From positions 2,976,001-3,040,000 of the forward strand of contig JAUDYN010000001.1 in the NCBI GenBank assembly GCA_030407005.1: 64,000 nucleotides of DNA. The letters run 5' to 3'. This document shows, piece by piece, positions 1 to 11,032 of the stretch. Below the pieces are notes generated by a model that did not search any database, was not told the origin of the DNA, and saw only the letters and a list, made by a program, of their open reading frames with translations. The first letter of the stretch is position 1; every line of letters begins with the position of its first letter. The translations under genes and the position numbers were made by a program. The DNA comes from Desarmillaria ectypa (Eukaryota; Basidiomycota; Agaricomycetes; Agaricales; Physalacriaceae).

Positions 1-2210
1 GACTTTGCTGTCGGGGAAACACTGGGCGAGGGCTCATATTCTACGGTAGAAATTTTCGTTCTCATGTAGCTCCTCAATACCGTGCTGATTACGGTTCAAG
101 GTGCTTCTTGCCACTTATCTGCGCACTGGCCAAAAATATGCCATTAAGACATTAGACAAGAACTATTTAATCAGGAAGCAGAAGATGGCGACTGCTCTGA
201 CAGAGAAGAATGCTCTCTTGCGGCTAGGTTCCGGACACCCTGGCCTTGTTCGGATGCATTTTGCCTTTCAAGACGAATGGAGTTTATGTGTGTACCTAGC
301 TCACCAAAACGAGTGTCGTGCTCAATCGTGGACTAGACTTTGTTATTGACTTGGCAACGAATGGAGAGCTACAGACGCTGATATCGCGTATGGGTTCACT
401 GAGTACTCGGTGCAGTCGTTATTATGCAGCACAGATCATTGATGCCGTCCATTTCATGCATGACAAGGGCGTAATACACCGGTGGGTGCTATTCGCCTCG
501 TTCGCTCGGGTTGCACTCATGACTCGTAGAGATCTGAAGCCAGAGAACGTTCTCATTGACGAAGCTTTCCGGATCAAAATCACCGATTTCGGAACCGCGA
601 AGATACAAGACAGTGGATGTATAACTATTTTCTTGCCGTCACGTTTCTCGCTTATGTCAAATCATCAGTGGAGGCAGAGAGATTCGTTGGAACTGCCCAA
701 TTCATCGCTCCGGAGTTGGTATCATCAAATGAAACGAGCAGAAGGCATGTGTTTTCTTGTCCATCGAGAATGCCCACTTATTCTTTTCTGATACTCATTA
801 GTTCTGACATTTGGGCCTTTGGCTGCATCGTCTACCAGATGATAGCTGGTCGATTCGCATTTTCTGGATTATCCGAGTATTTGACGATGCAGAAAGTAAA
901 GAAAATTGAATACTCGTTCCCCGAGGGGTTTGATGAGCAAGGGAAGGATCTTGTCCAGAAGCTGTTGGTAGGTTGTTATACTTTGTTGCGTTGGATCTAC
1001 TAATCGTACCAAGGTACGTGACCCTGAGCAGAGATTGGGCGCTGGGACGGAAGGGACAGATAACGATATGAAGGCACTCTACTCCCATCCCTTCTTCGCT
1101 TCCATCAACTGGAAAACTTTATGGACAGATCCCGCACCTCCCCTGGAATCTGGTCTCGTCAAGAAGGAACACCGGCATTCTCAAGGCAAAGGCAAGAACT
1201 GGGAAGACGTCGGTGCTGCTTGGGACGAAATTGCTAGCCGTGGTAAGGAAGACGACATACCATGGGCTATTGAGGGCGAGGTCTCGCCTATTATACGTCA
1301 TAGCGCCTCCGGCGCTGAACCTCAGCAAGTAGCCATCGAACGTAGTGGACGGATACCACCAGCCAGACTTTCAGATATACAGCTCGGCCTACTCAACTCC
1401 GACACACCCGAGCCCAAGCTACCCAGTCCTCCGGATACACCCACGGCTGTTAAGACACCACCCATCAACGTACCATCACGACCTCAGGATAACCATCCAC
1501 CGAGCGCTTCGCCAGGAAGCTCGTCCGACGGCAGTCCAGTTGGTACACTTGTTGGAGCGTTTAGGTCTATGCGGCCTTTATCCTTGGGCCCTGACTCCTT
1601 GGTAGAGCAGCCAGACGCACTGCTAGAAGTGGAACGAGGGCGAAAACAAGCTATGACTCCGGTTCAGGGCAATGGTCCGCCCGTAGACTTGTTCGTTCCA
1701 TCCTTCACTTTGTGATCTCCGTTCGTTGACACCTTTGTCCTTCAGCGGATCGCTCTTGAACCTACTTCCGACCGAACCTGTGATGTTTACTTCAACGGTT
1801 CAAGCGACATCCGCTAGACGGCGGGCGAGCAGGATCTTCCGGCCACTTGCAATTCCCCCAACAAAATTAAAGACGCAGCAGTTGGTTCTCACCAATCGAC
1901 GGATTTTTGTCTTGAAGGATCGGCTCAAGTCTCCAGAAGCTATTACTGTCAAGGCGGAATATCTTCTGCGGAGCGACAAGTCAACAAAAGATAAGGAGAG
2001 AGTATTGACAACGGTGGAGCTTAAAGGTGAACGAGAATTTGTTTTACTGACTGTAAGGTATCTTATCTTCTTGTCTGGCCACTCTGACTTTCGTTGCTTA
2101 CATAGGCCACGAAGAACATAACGTATGTGACCGAAGACCGGGACTTGGCGGCGACATGGGTCCGCAAAATCAATGAAAGTCTCTCCCAACCTACCAATAC
2201 GCGGACGTGA
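1..2210 (+). CDS. PDK1/Pkh-type protein kinase, 5' end outside window
   Basis: This AGC-family kinase phosphorylates the activation loops of other AGC kinases. The window enters at the glycine-rich loop (GEGSYSTV), so the N-terminus is missing. Seen in order: the lysine motif YAIKTLDK, the catalytic loop HRDLKPENV (split by an intron), TDFGTAK, the APE-type motif FIAPELV, and SSDIWAFGC. A C-terminal PH-like domain follows (RRRASRIF, QQLVLTNRRIFVLKD, TWVRKINESL). My exons are 1-45, 101-287, 337-481, 530-618, 669-744, 802-967, 1014-1690, 1746-2052 and 2106-2210, and the phases agree throughout. About 200 residues of Pro/Ser-rich linker separate kinase and PH domain, longer than in animal PDK1. 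The intron at 745-801 appears to use a GC donor. Kinase plus C-terminal PH-like domain makes the family call firm. Which fungal paralogue it is cannot be told. Confidence 0.9.
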
Positions 2211-2435
2211 AACCGATTAAACTCATAATAACGATACCTTGGCCCTTCATATACATATCTCACTGTATTTTTGGTTTTTAATCATTCGGATAAATGCTTG
2301 TGCCACACTTTATTACATCCTAATAGCTCTATAAACTGTCATACTTTTATTAAGCAGGGGACTGACTAACTGGGGGACTCTGGGTGTACCGACAGCCATT
2401 TCGTACTTTGATACATTGTAGATAATTCTTTTTTT

Positions 2436-3651
2436 TTAACCTGGTGGCAAAAGACTTGCATCCACAGCATGACCGGTTGACTCAGCTATCTCATCCTCAG
2501 ATGCATTGTCAATAGGCGTACGGGGCATGGCCATCAAACCTTTGAAAAAGATATCAGGCTCTGTTACCACATCAGGAAAAGTGATACAGACCAGTACGAG
2601 CTGCTTCGAGTACACCAAAAGGCTTGATCAGCTTCAAGAAAGCCTCGACGCGGTTAGTCTTTGCTGTGAGCTCAACAATGACGCTGTTAGTGCTGACATC
2701 GACGATCTTGGCGCCGAACTGGGAGGCTAATGTGGAAATTGAGTGAAGATGCTGGTGCTTCTGCCGGAGCGCTTGCGATGGGGTAAGAGGAATATTTGTG
2801 GCTGCCTCAGAGACTTGTTCAGGATGTCCTCCCCGTTCAAAATTGTGGGCGAGGAAGGCTTCCTGTTCTAATTTTGAGGGATGTTCCTTTCCATCTTCGC
2901 ATTTCCTTGGGTCATGCGATGGACCACCAACGAGCTGTTCATCAAGGTATTCAGGTCCGAGAATGGAGACCTTTACGAGGACGAGTTCACGTTGGATGGT
3001 ACTCGTATTGGTGTAGTCAAGTACAGCCCATACCGGAACCTAGAGATCAATGTGAAAGATGGGAAGTCTTGAACGAAGTTTGGGCACATACGAGATCCTC
3101 GAGTTGCCTGCGAGCTTGCTCGACAACGCCGTCCTGGCCCTTGAGAACAATGCACATGCGACTGAGGTCTGGTATCTCAGTACTGCATACGACCAAGGAG
3201 TCGATGTTGAAGCCTCTGCCCGCCAGGATACCTGAGACGCGAGAGAGGACACCAGGTTCATTCTGTACTAGACAGTTAAGGATATGCCTGCAAGCGAACC
3301 GTTAAAGTTGAAAAGGTAAATTGGTATATGACTCGACGTGACTCACCTTTTGAACGGCTGCAAACTTGGAGGAGGGGTATTGTACAGAATGTTAGTGACA
3401 GCTTCTTCTGCGGTTCTTGAGCGCGGTAGGTCCATGGTAGGAAGAGGAGGCGGCCTCATACGCTGAGTCCTCTTGTAATCGAGGGCCGACGTTGAGTCGT
3501 CGATGGGCTTCGGGGGTTGGGGTGGCTTAATAGGTGCCTCATCGTCGGTTCTCGCCGTTACTGACGAGGAAAAAAGCCGGGTAGATAGCGTACGCGACGT
3601 CGAACGCGTCGCTGAGCGAGCAGTGACTCGCAGGCATAGCAGACTTGCCAT
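2436..3651 (-). CDS. ILV6: Acetolactate synthase regulatory (small) subunit, mitochondrial
   Basis: This is the regulatory subunit of acetohydroxyacid synthase, the first shared step of valine, leucine and isoleucine synthesis. It confers feedback control by valine. The chosen start (MASLLCLRV) opens an Arg/Ser-rich, acid-poor presequence of about 30 residues, typical of mitochondrial import. An in-frame ATG at 3765 is less likely. The ACT domain reads LNCLVQNEPGVLSRVSGILA, then RGFNIDSLVV. The C-terminal half has FGAKIVDVSTNSVIVELT and ends DASLLPPG. Exons on the plus scale are 2436-2539, 2592-3039, 3092-3287 and 3347-3651. The last intron is needed to join ARTG to LMAMPRTPIDN, which restores the usual C-terminus. 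The product is full length. Confidence 0.92.
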
Positions 3652-3921
3652 GGTCGTTTGATGGAAAGAGTACATTTTCCGCCAAAAAAAACAATTTGAA
3701 TACGGGATATAACGTAATGAGGATAAAATTAAAGCAATATCCTTACTGCTCTCACATTCAAACATCTTCCAAGTGGCAATGGGTCATATTGGGGACATGA
3801 AATATAGCATAATATGCAGTGCTCATCAATTAAAGAACAGTCCCCAGCCTCCACGCTAAGCTACCTCAGAGGACCCAAGCTCGACTACTCCTGCGTCCAG
3901 TCTAATCCAATAAGAGAGACC

Positions 3922-4441
3922 CTACTTCTCAGGATTAGGATTCCTAGCGGGATATACAATAAGTACACCGTTGGTAGGAAGAAGAAGAAGAATTGAAAAG
4001 GATCAGATAGGAGCGAAAGACATTGGATGCATGTTTGTCAACAAGGTAGTTTCAGTGTGAACTATGCTTGATCAAGTTGATTCATCCGAGGCGAAGAATA
4101 GCAGGATATTGGCGAAACCTGACCAGACTAGGCGCACAATGCCTTACAGAGAAAAGTACTCACATTCGTCGTTTGCCTCCGGGTAGCGTCGTCACATTCA
4201 CAAACCTGTAAAATATAAGCATCATCTTCCACATCCAAGCATCTGAGTTACTCACCGACGGTTATATAGAACGCGCTTCTTGGCACGGCCCTTTGGCGTC
4301 TTTTTCTTCTCCTGCGCTTCAACCTTTGGTGTCTGTGATTTGACTTTGCCAGCACGGGCAAGAGAGCCGTGAACTAGATGAAATATGGTCAACGGACATG
4401 GACAACGACATCAGCGACGACGGCAACAAACCTTTTCCCAT
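3922..4441 (-). CDS. RPS30: 40S ribosomal protein S30 (eS30)
   Basis: This is a small basic protein of the 40S subunit. Four exons at 4432-4441, 4256-4373, 4164-4205 and 3922-3943 add up to 192 nt, giving 63 residues, the same length as yeast eS30. The protein reads [20 protein letters not shown], then [20 protein letters not shown], then GGKRRMNPNPEK. Exon 1 is only 10 nt (ATGGGAAAAG) and the last exon only 22 nt. The last intron (3944-4163) is 220 nt against about 50 nt for its neighbours. It has a strong GTGAGT donor and a CTAG acceptor. Reading through that donor would give an immediate TGA after KRRM, so the distal exon is well supported. It is not fused to ubiquitin. Confidence 0.93.
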
Positions 4442-5057
4442 ATTGTCTTGAGGTGAAGCTGAAGCAGACGACGAGGGTCCTGAGTCAGCTCGACTGTGCA
4501 GTTGGTCACATAAAGTTTCGGCAATTACCGGATAAAGACCTGCCGTCTTCGGCAACTTCACAGGATTAGAATACATCCATACGGGTACATCCAAGTAATA
4601 CTTAGTTTGCCTAACGTTAATCGCATTGGTTATGACGGATTTTCAGGAACCTAACGTATCCTTTCCCGTGTATCGTGCATTTATCTGTTAATTAGAATGT
4701 TGACCAAAGGTGGATGATGGATTGGACTCATTAGAAGACTTTTGGCCTTCGATATAGGTCACAGTGAGCTGCAATAAAGTTTGTCGGGCTTCTCTGTAAT
4801 TACAGTAGGACAAAGTTGAAAACAGTTGTATCTGTCTATCCCAAGGGCCTGGTCACAAATGGATGTTCTGACCAGAGTTCTACAGACAGGTGCCTCGTTT
4901 TCAGCAGAAGATAAACGATAAGGGTCAAGGATATTTTATGTCACTTTGCTCCCCTGGCCAGGAGCTCAGTAGCACTGCCACAGTTATTGTTGATCACGTG
5001 TTATACACGCTTGTTTACCGGTAACCGCGACGAGACGCAGCTCGTCCTCTGTTGGAC
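4442..5057. other. Intergenic, shared divergent promoter region
   Basis: 616 bp lie between the start of RPS30 (-) and the start of the tail-anchored protein gene (+). Both promoters must lie here. I see no clear TATA box, RNA gene or coding segment. Confidence 0.5.
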
Positions 5058-8000
5058 ATGGCCTCCCCATCAGTGCTACCTCCCCCACTGCCCCGTCTTA
5101 GGGTATCCAGAACACCTCGAAACAATTCTGATAATCCACAGTCAGGTCCATCACGCCTCTCAGATCCCATCGCAAGTAACAGTATCGAGCTCAATATCGA
5201 CGACGAGCCTTCGCGGAACTTGCTATCTTCATTCTCGATAATGGATGCATCTGCCACTTTACCAGAAGATACCCCAGCTGCTCGTCTCCGTGCTGTCATG
5301 GCCAGACTTCCTCCATCCTCCTCGCCATCTACCCCGCTACCAACTCCGCCGTCACCTTCAGAACGAGAGTCTGACTTTGACCAGCCCCATTTTGGTTCCT
5401 CAACTGCTAGTTTTGCTCAAGAAAGCATCAGGAGTATATTCTCTCGTGCCCGACGCGATCCCGGAGACACACCACGGAAAGATAACAGGCCGAGGCGAAA
5501 TAGCTTCGATGTTACTGAGGTGCAGGCTAGTCCTAGGGCTCAAAAAGTGAGGCAAGAGAGAGCAAGAAACATAGGTAGAAGGCAGAGCATGAGTGACGAA
5601 GAGATTGAGAGTGCGTACCTATCTTCGTGTTCTAAAGCCGTTCTGATATTTCTCAGGACACTCTCATAGGTCTGATCTCTCTGATGCCGATGTCTTCAGT
5701 ACGCATTCAAAGACACCGCGTGCCTTTGGTTCAATATGTGGTCAGCCGTATCTCAATATACTTGTCCAATTTCACTAAATTATCAAAAGATTCAGCAAAC
5801 AATAGCATTGACACTCAAGCCATGGTCGATGACCTCGGTAACAGCCAGGCAACGCCTCCTGCCGCTACAAGTACTCCCCAGCACTCATTGCAGATGACTT
5901 TAAACTCCTATCTCCAAGCTCAGTCAAGTATGCATCACCTTTGGTCCCAGTCTTAATAAATATCCTCATCTTTGCTCCAGATTTGCTAGATCACGATTCA
6001 GAAATGCAGCGAGGGCTCCAGGTATTCGATAGTGATGAAGAAGAATCTCCGAAAGGTACGCAACGCATTCCATTGATTTTCAGTATAGTAATGCATGTTC
6101 TAGCTACTTTCTCGACTGCTTCTCGAAAGAAACAGCTAGACCCACAGGAAACTATTCGTTCACGTACGGCGGACCGTTCTAAAGCTTCTTCAAGCACAAG
6201 TCGAAGCCTGGTAGACTTGAAACGCTCCCAGTCATTCTCTACTCCCAAACCAGATCCGCCAAAGTCTCGTACTAGTCATTCATCTTCTCGCTCGGCCGAT
6301 CTCTCGCATAAGAATTCTCTTCACTCTTTCCCCAAGTCAACAGGATATTCTGGTTTGGCTAGGCGAGACAGCATGAATTCAGTAAACTCTTTTGATGACC
6401 GAGCAACCTCAGAGGGGTCGCATGCAGATCGTGAGTGTCCAGCATTCTAAATGCAACCGACAACTAACGTGTACATAGACCGAGAGCGGATGGCTGAATT
6501 GAAATCTCAACGTAGTGATGACCTAGAACGGCAACAGAATATGCCTCATCCTCACACACCGTCCAGTCCAAGCCAGTCCTCCGTAGACGCTATTAGCCTA
6601 TCTCGGTCAGGAGGAGGACACCATCCTCATAATTCCTTCTCGAGTGCTCGTTCTGTTTCTCCTGCCAGTTCGCGGACGAGCGTCGATGAAGAACGTGAGC
6701 GAGAACGAGAGGTTCAAGCTGAGGTCGACCATGAACGAGAGCGGAATTGGAACTCCCCCCAACCCACATGGCATAATCAGTTTACCCACCGCAGTCATTC
6801 TAGCCGTACTAATTCACCTACGCCGCCGTCGCCGTCGCCCACCACTTCTACATCGTCACACTCGTCTCACAAAGGAGCACGGCCTCGCATGGACTCAAAG
6901 GTCTCTGCTCGAGGCACTCCTTCACCTAGACTCAAAACCCCCGACTCTCCTTCCCGGTCGCGTGTAAGACCAATCAGCCATTCGTCTCATTCAAATTCTC
7001 CGTTACCACCTGGTTCCACTGCCCCCCGAAGTACTTCATCCCGCTATTCACATTCAAACGCGTCCATCAGTCCCACACACGAAGACGGACCACGAGCGTG
7101 GTCTACACCGTCGAAACCTACTCCAAGCGATACCTCTCAGCGGACAAAGTATGCCCCAAGGCTGTCTCCTTCCCCTTCGACGACGAGCCCTATCAAAAAC
7201 AAATCGTCAGGACTTCCTAAGGCTTCAAATCACTCTAAAGGTAGAGCAGGGACCGTTAACCGCGATAAGCCTATTAGCCGACAAGCCGCTGAGATAAGCA
7301 ACGCTTACGACGGGCAGTCAACAGGTGAGTCCAGAACTACGTAGCACTTTTTTTTGCTGATCGAATATCTTTCAAGATACTGATGGAGAGGATCTACTTC
7401 AAGAGAGCACGCCTACACTTAAAACGACGACATTAACCCAGTCACAGACTGGGAAAAGGAAGTCCCCTTCCCCGCAGCTTTGGTCACAAACAGCGCGAGA
7501 CGAATCACGTTCATACCGACCCATTGACCCACCTGCTACCCCACCACCATCATCGCCTTTATCATTGCCATCTACGCCACCTACCCTGCCTATTTCAGAG
7601 CCGTTGTTCGCTACCCATCATCGAAGATCCTCGTTTTCCCAACTTGAATATCAGACGCCATCACCTCCAAAGGGACTCCCGGAACTGCCTGGCCCCCCAT
7701 CTGGTTCTGAAGACGAACAGGACACTGAGCCTGTCAGCCAAGTGACAGCGTTGAAAACACCACGGCCGCCTGGTGCTTGGGCATACACTCCTGCTTCACG
7801 ACTTGCGCGACCGAACTCTCTGCCGGTAGATGAAGGTCCTCAGAATGGTGGTCCATCGACCCCTGAGAACTCAACTCCATTGGCACGCACCACTTCTCTG
7901 CCTCCACAGACACCTGCCCCTCCCGGCGGATGGCTTATAACGCCCAAAAAGAGCGTACGATTCGATTCACCACATACGGAGTCTGACCAGTCTGGCGCCG

Positions 8001-9043
8001 AGATAACGCCGAATTCGTCTGCGGAGTTTCACGATGAAAACACACACAATGAACAGTACCCTTCCCGCACCACCAGAGAGAATGGCATTTTGAAGCCATC
8101 TTTTGTTCTCAACGTTGATAACAATATACCGGACATACTACCTACACCTATATCGCCCTCCAAGTCTCGAAGGACGCCAACTGTGAACTTCGTGGATGAA
8201 TACGGCCAAGAAGAGAAACCAGATAAGAGTCATGGTTCTCCTCGTCATCGCAGTGCTATTCGAATAGTGGATGCTATGGGACGTGAAGTTGATGACAGCG
8301 TGGCTTCCCTGGAAGAGCCCTTAACGCGGATGGAGGCGGTCACTCATATGCGACAGGGTTTGTCACAAATTGCGCAGGACTTGGAAGATGCTTGCCAGTA
8401 AGTCTATTTGTTCGTGCGATAAATGCAACTATCAGCTGAAAGATATTCTAGGTCAAGTTCTGATATTGGTGTGACTCGGCTAGCAGAACTGGAGCAGGCG
8501 TCAAGGATATCTCGCAAGCAGAGGGAGGAGCTTGCACGAAAGCTGCATCATGCTGACGAAGATGTGAGACGGAAGGTTGTGTCACTGCGAGAGAGCATGA
8601 ACAAAAGCAAAGCCTTGGTAAATTCGGTAATCATTGCTGATTGTGTGCGTGTGCTGACTCGTGTGGACAGGTCCCGGCTCCGGTAAGCCGTCGATGCCCC
8701 TCGTTGTCATGGATAGCGTTGGCAATCATCGTCCAGCTGTTTCTGATCATAATCATGTACCTGTAAGTATGCTTTTATCCTTGTAATTCTCGTGACGAAC
8801 TCAAACACTAACAGAATATCGGTGTCTCGCGCTCGAGAACTATTTCTTACCACTTACTATGACCCATTCTATGCAGAGCTGCATATGTATACCACTACAC
8901 CCGATTATACCATAAATTGGCTATCATCGGCCGACTCACCACCGATATCGCAGGGCGGGGACCAATTTATCACGCGAGTTTTGAGTATGTTTGCTGATTG
9001 GCGGGATACTGGGGAACGAAATGGTTTGTGGCCCCCAACCTAA
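5058..9043 (+). CDS. Unrecognised Ser/Pro-rich tail-anchored protein with coiled coil
   Basis: I do not recognise the family. It starts MASPSVLPPPLPRLRV at the first ATG of a long open stretch and continues through several small introns. Exon 1 is 5058-5610, and the last introns are near 8400-8452, 8617-8671 and 8763-8813. Most of the roughly 1100 residues are low-complexity Ser/Pro/Arg/His sequence. Near residues 700-760 of the C-terminal half a motif TP-x-PPG-x-W-xx-TP occurs twice (TPRPPGAWAYTP and TPAPPGGWLITP), the second followed by KKSVRF. A predicted coiled coil follows (RLAELEQASRISRKQREELA). Then come one strongly hydrophobic segment (SWIALAIIVQLFLIIIMYLI) and a conserved-looking tail, ARELFLTTYYDPFYAELH. 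This layout suggests a cytosolic or nuclear protein anchored by its C-terminus in the ER or nuclear envelope. That is inference. Exon borders in the middle are approximate. Confidence 0.75.
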
Positions 9044-10034
9044 TAAGAGTGTCTGCGTGGTATTTTATTAATATTGTATCATTTCCCTGTACTTTTCACG
9101 TTTTGGTGGATCCAGGCTGGCTTTTGGGCCACAGACCAGCAACTATCCTATCGAGGGCAAGCAATATTGAAAGAAGGCTGGCCAAACGCTAACACAAGGG
9201 GGTACCGCGTCTTGTAGCTCTCACGTCTCTGTCCACTCAGTTCTTGCATTGAACATTCCTGTAGGCTAGCCGGACAAGGTACGCTAGACGGGCGCCCTTG
9301 ACTCTGTCTTCGATAACTATCATGTTACGATCAGTCAAGTAGCCACTGTAGAATGTTGAATTTTGACAAAGCCTCAATGCCGCGAATATCTTTGACCTGA
9401 GAGTCTTTCGTGATTCTTATAACGACCAACAAAGCGAGCAGCCAAGGGCTTCCTCTTAAGGCCCGCAGGGGCCCGACCGGCCCTCCAGTGATGGTTGGCG
9501 TGGGAGCTGCGACCTGTTTTCGAGGTTTGCCCTGGCTTGACTCTGGTTCATAAATCTTGCAAAGCGCTTCCTTGGTCTTGGCGGTCACTTGGATACCACT
9601 TCCATGCTGCTCGTATCGATCTTTCGGTGTTTTTTGATATGAGAATCTTCCCGTGAGTGCCTGGTATTTCCCGCTAGCGTGGTCTCCCGTGTTATAATGC
9701 CGATTCTGAATATATTCATTCGAGTTTCCCTGACAACGGTCAAGATGGAGTCAATGGACACGCATGATTGTCCTAGCCGTTCCGTTATTTCTTCTTTACG
9801 GAATTTCTAAAGGATCTTACAGTCTATATATAAGGCCCTCAATGGTCTCCGAATTTTCTCATCTTCAACTCTGAGCCTTTGTTGACGTCTTGACGGCGAT
9901 CCACCTCCTTCTTCCCTCTTTCTTTCCTTTCAGGTTTCTTCCTCCTTACCTTCCTTTGCAGCTAGCCTGCTTTCTGTCCTTTACTCTCCTTTCATCCATT
10001 TCCGTACTCCCTTCCGTGAAACTGTTGGTTCAAC
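9044..10034. other. Intergenic region upstream of the secreted protein gene
   Basis: 991 bp without a convincing gene. The only open frames are short and start poorly. The distal end holds a TATA box (9825-9834) and a pyrimidine-rich leader before the ATG at 10035. Confidence 0.5.
9825..9834 (+). promoter_or_regulatory. TATA box of the small secreted protein gene
   Basis: TATATATAAG lies about 200 bp before the ATG at 10035. A long CT-rich tract (about 9895-9990) follows, as is usual around the start site of highly expressed basidiomycete genes. If transcription starts about 30-40 bp downstream, the 5' leader would be about 160 nt. Confidence 0.6.
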
Positions 10035-10873
10035 ATGGTCCAAGTCACTTTCGTCATTGCTCTTGTTTCTTGTTTCTTTGGTTTTGTTCATTCCGCACCT
10101 TTGGCACTGAAGCCTCGCGCATTCGAGCTTCTTGAGTGGGCTTTCTTCCTGTTGAAACTGACAATGCACTGACACCTCGTCACACAGCTATGCTAATTTC
10201 CAAATCTCCGATGGTGTTGCAGGCAAAGCTTCCGCTGAGGCCAATGCCGTATTTGTTGGCAAGTTCTATACTGTTGACGAGGGGTGACTCTGACAAGTCG
10301 CACTTCCACAGATCCCTTCGTCAATGTCGATTTAGCCACCGTTGATAGTCAAACTTTGGTCTGCCCCTATTTCTTTCGCGTTGCGAGTGCCAAAGGAGAC
10401 TTATTGTATTGCTCAAAACAGGATAATATGCAAACGATGAGGGAAGCTGCCGAATCTGCCGAAACCGAGGACTTCAATCCTGCCATTGCTGCAGCCAGTG
10501 GAGCTAAAGGTGATTACCATGATCATTCATTCGAACGGCCCACTGAGACTGTTATCCCAGCTGATGCTCTCCAAGTCGGGAAGATCAAGAACAAGGTCCT
10601 GAAGCTGACCGGCGAAGTTCAGGTTCTTAACATCAAGGTCTGTTTTCTGTCTTATTGTTGCATTGATGGAGGCTCACACCGCACTGTGTAGATCGCTCAA
10701 GCTCAAGCTGCGGGTAGTGATACCTCGGATTTGGAAGACTCACTAGCTAAAGAACAGTAAGTAGAAGGCGTTTTTACATCGAGCCAGACTGACCATACTC
10801 TAGGACGAAACTTAATAACAACATTGCCACGGATGTAAAGAACGCCGGGAAGACTTCACAATCAGTTGCCTGA
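10035..10873 (+). CDS. Small secreted helical protein, conserved hypothetical
   Basis: A protein of about 180 residues with a clean signal peptide (MVQVTFVIALVSCFFGFVHS, probable cut before APLALKPR). The mature part is Ala/Lys/Asp-rich and mostly helical: DYANFQISDGVAGKASAEA, TMREAAESAETEDFNPAI, KNKVLKLTGEVQVLNIK, then a Gln/Ala-rich C-terminal helix ending NAGKTSQSVA. It resembles secreted proteins of unknown function that I recall from agaricomycetes. Exons begin 10035-10135, 10188-10258, 10312-10358, 10422-10509 and 10561 onward, with two more introns near the end. The second intron (10259-10311) needs a GC donor (GCAAGT) to keep the frame. A TATA box and CT tract suggest strong expression. 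No catalytic motif or cysteine framework is seen. Confidence 0.8.
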
Positions 10874-11032
10874 ATTATGGAAGTGGTCGTCCAGTACACT
10901 TGTTCTTGTATACAGGGCTAGAACACGGGCTCAATTTGATAAACCTGTCTCTAAGATCCTGAGCACTTGATGACTGTGAACTACAATGACTCATTTTCGT
11001 TTCTTGGTGGTGCGTACTTCGTATTACCACGG

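Noticed and set aside
3944..4163. C/D-box snoRNA inside the long RPS30 intron
   Set aside because: Candidate boxes mismatch the consensus and no terminal stem was found; kept only as something to test.
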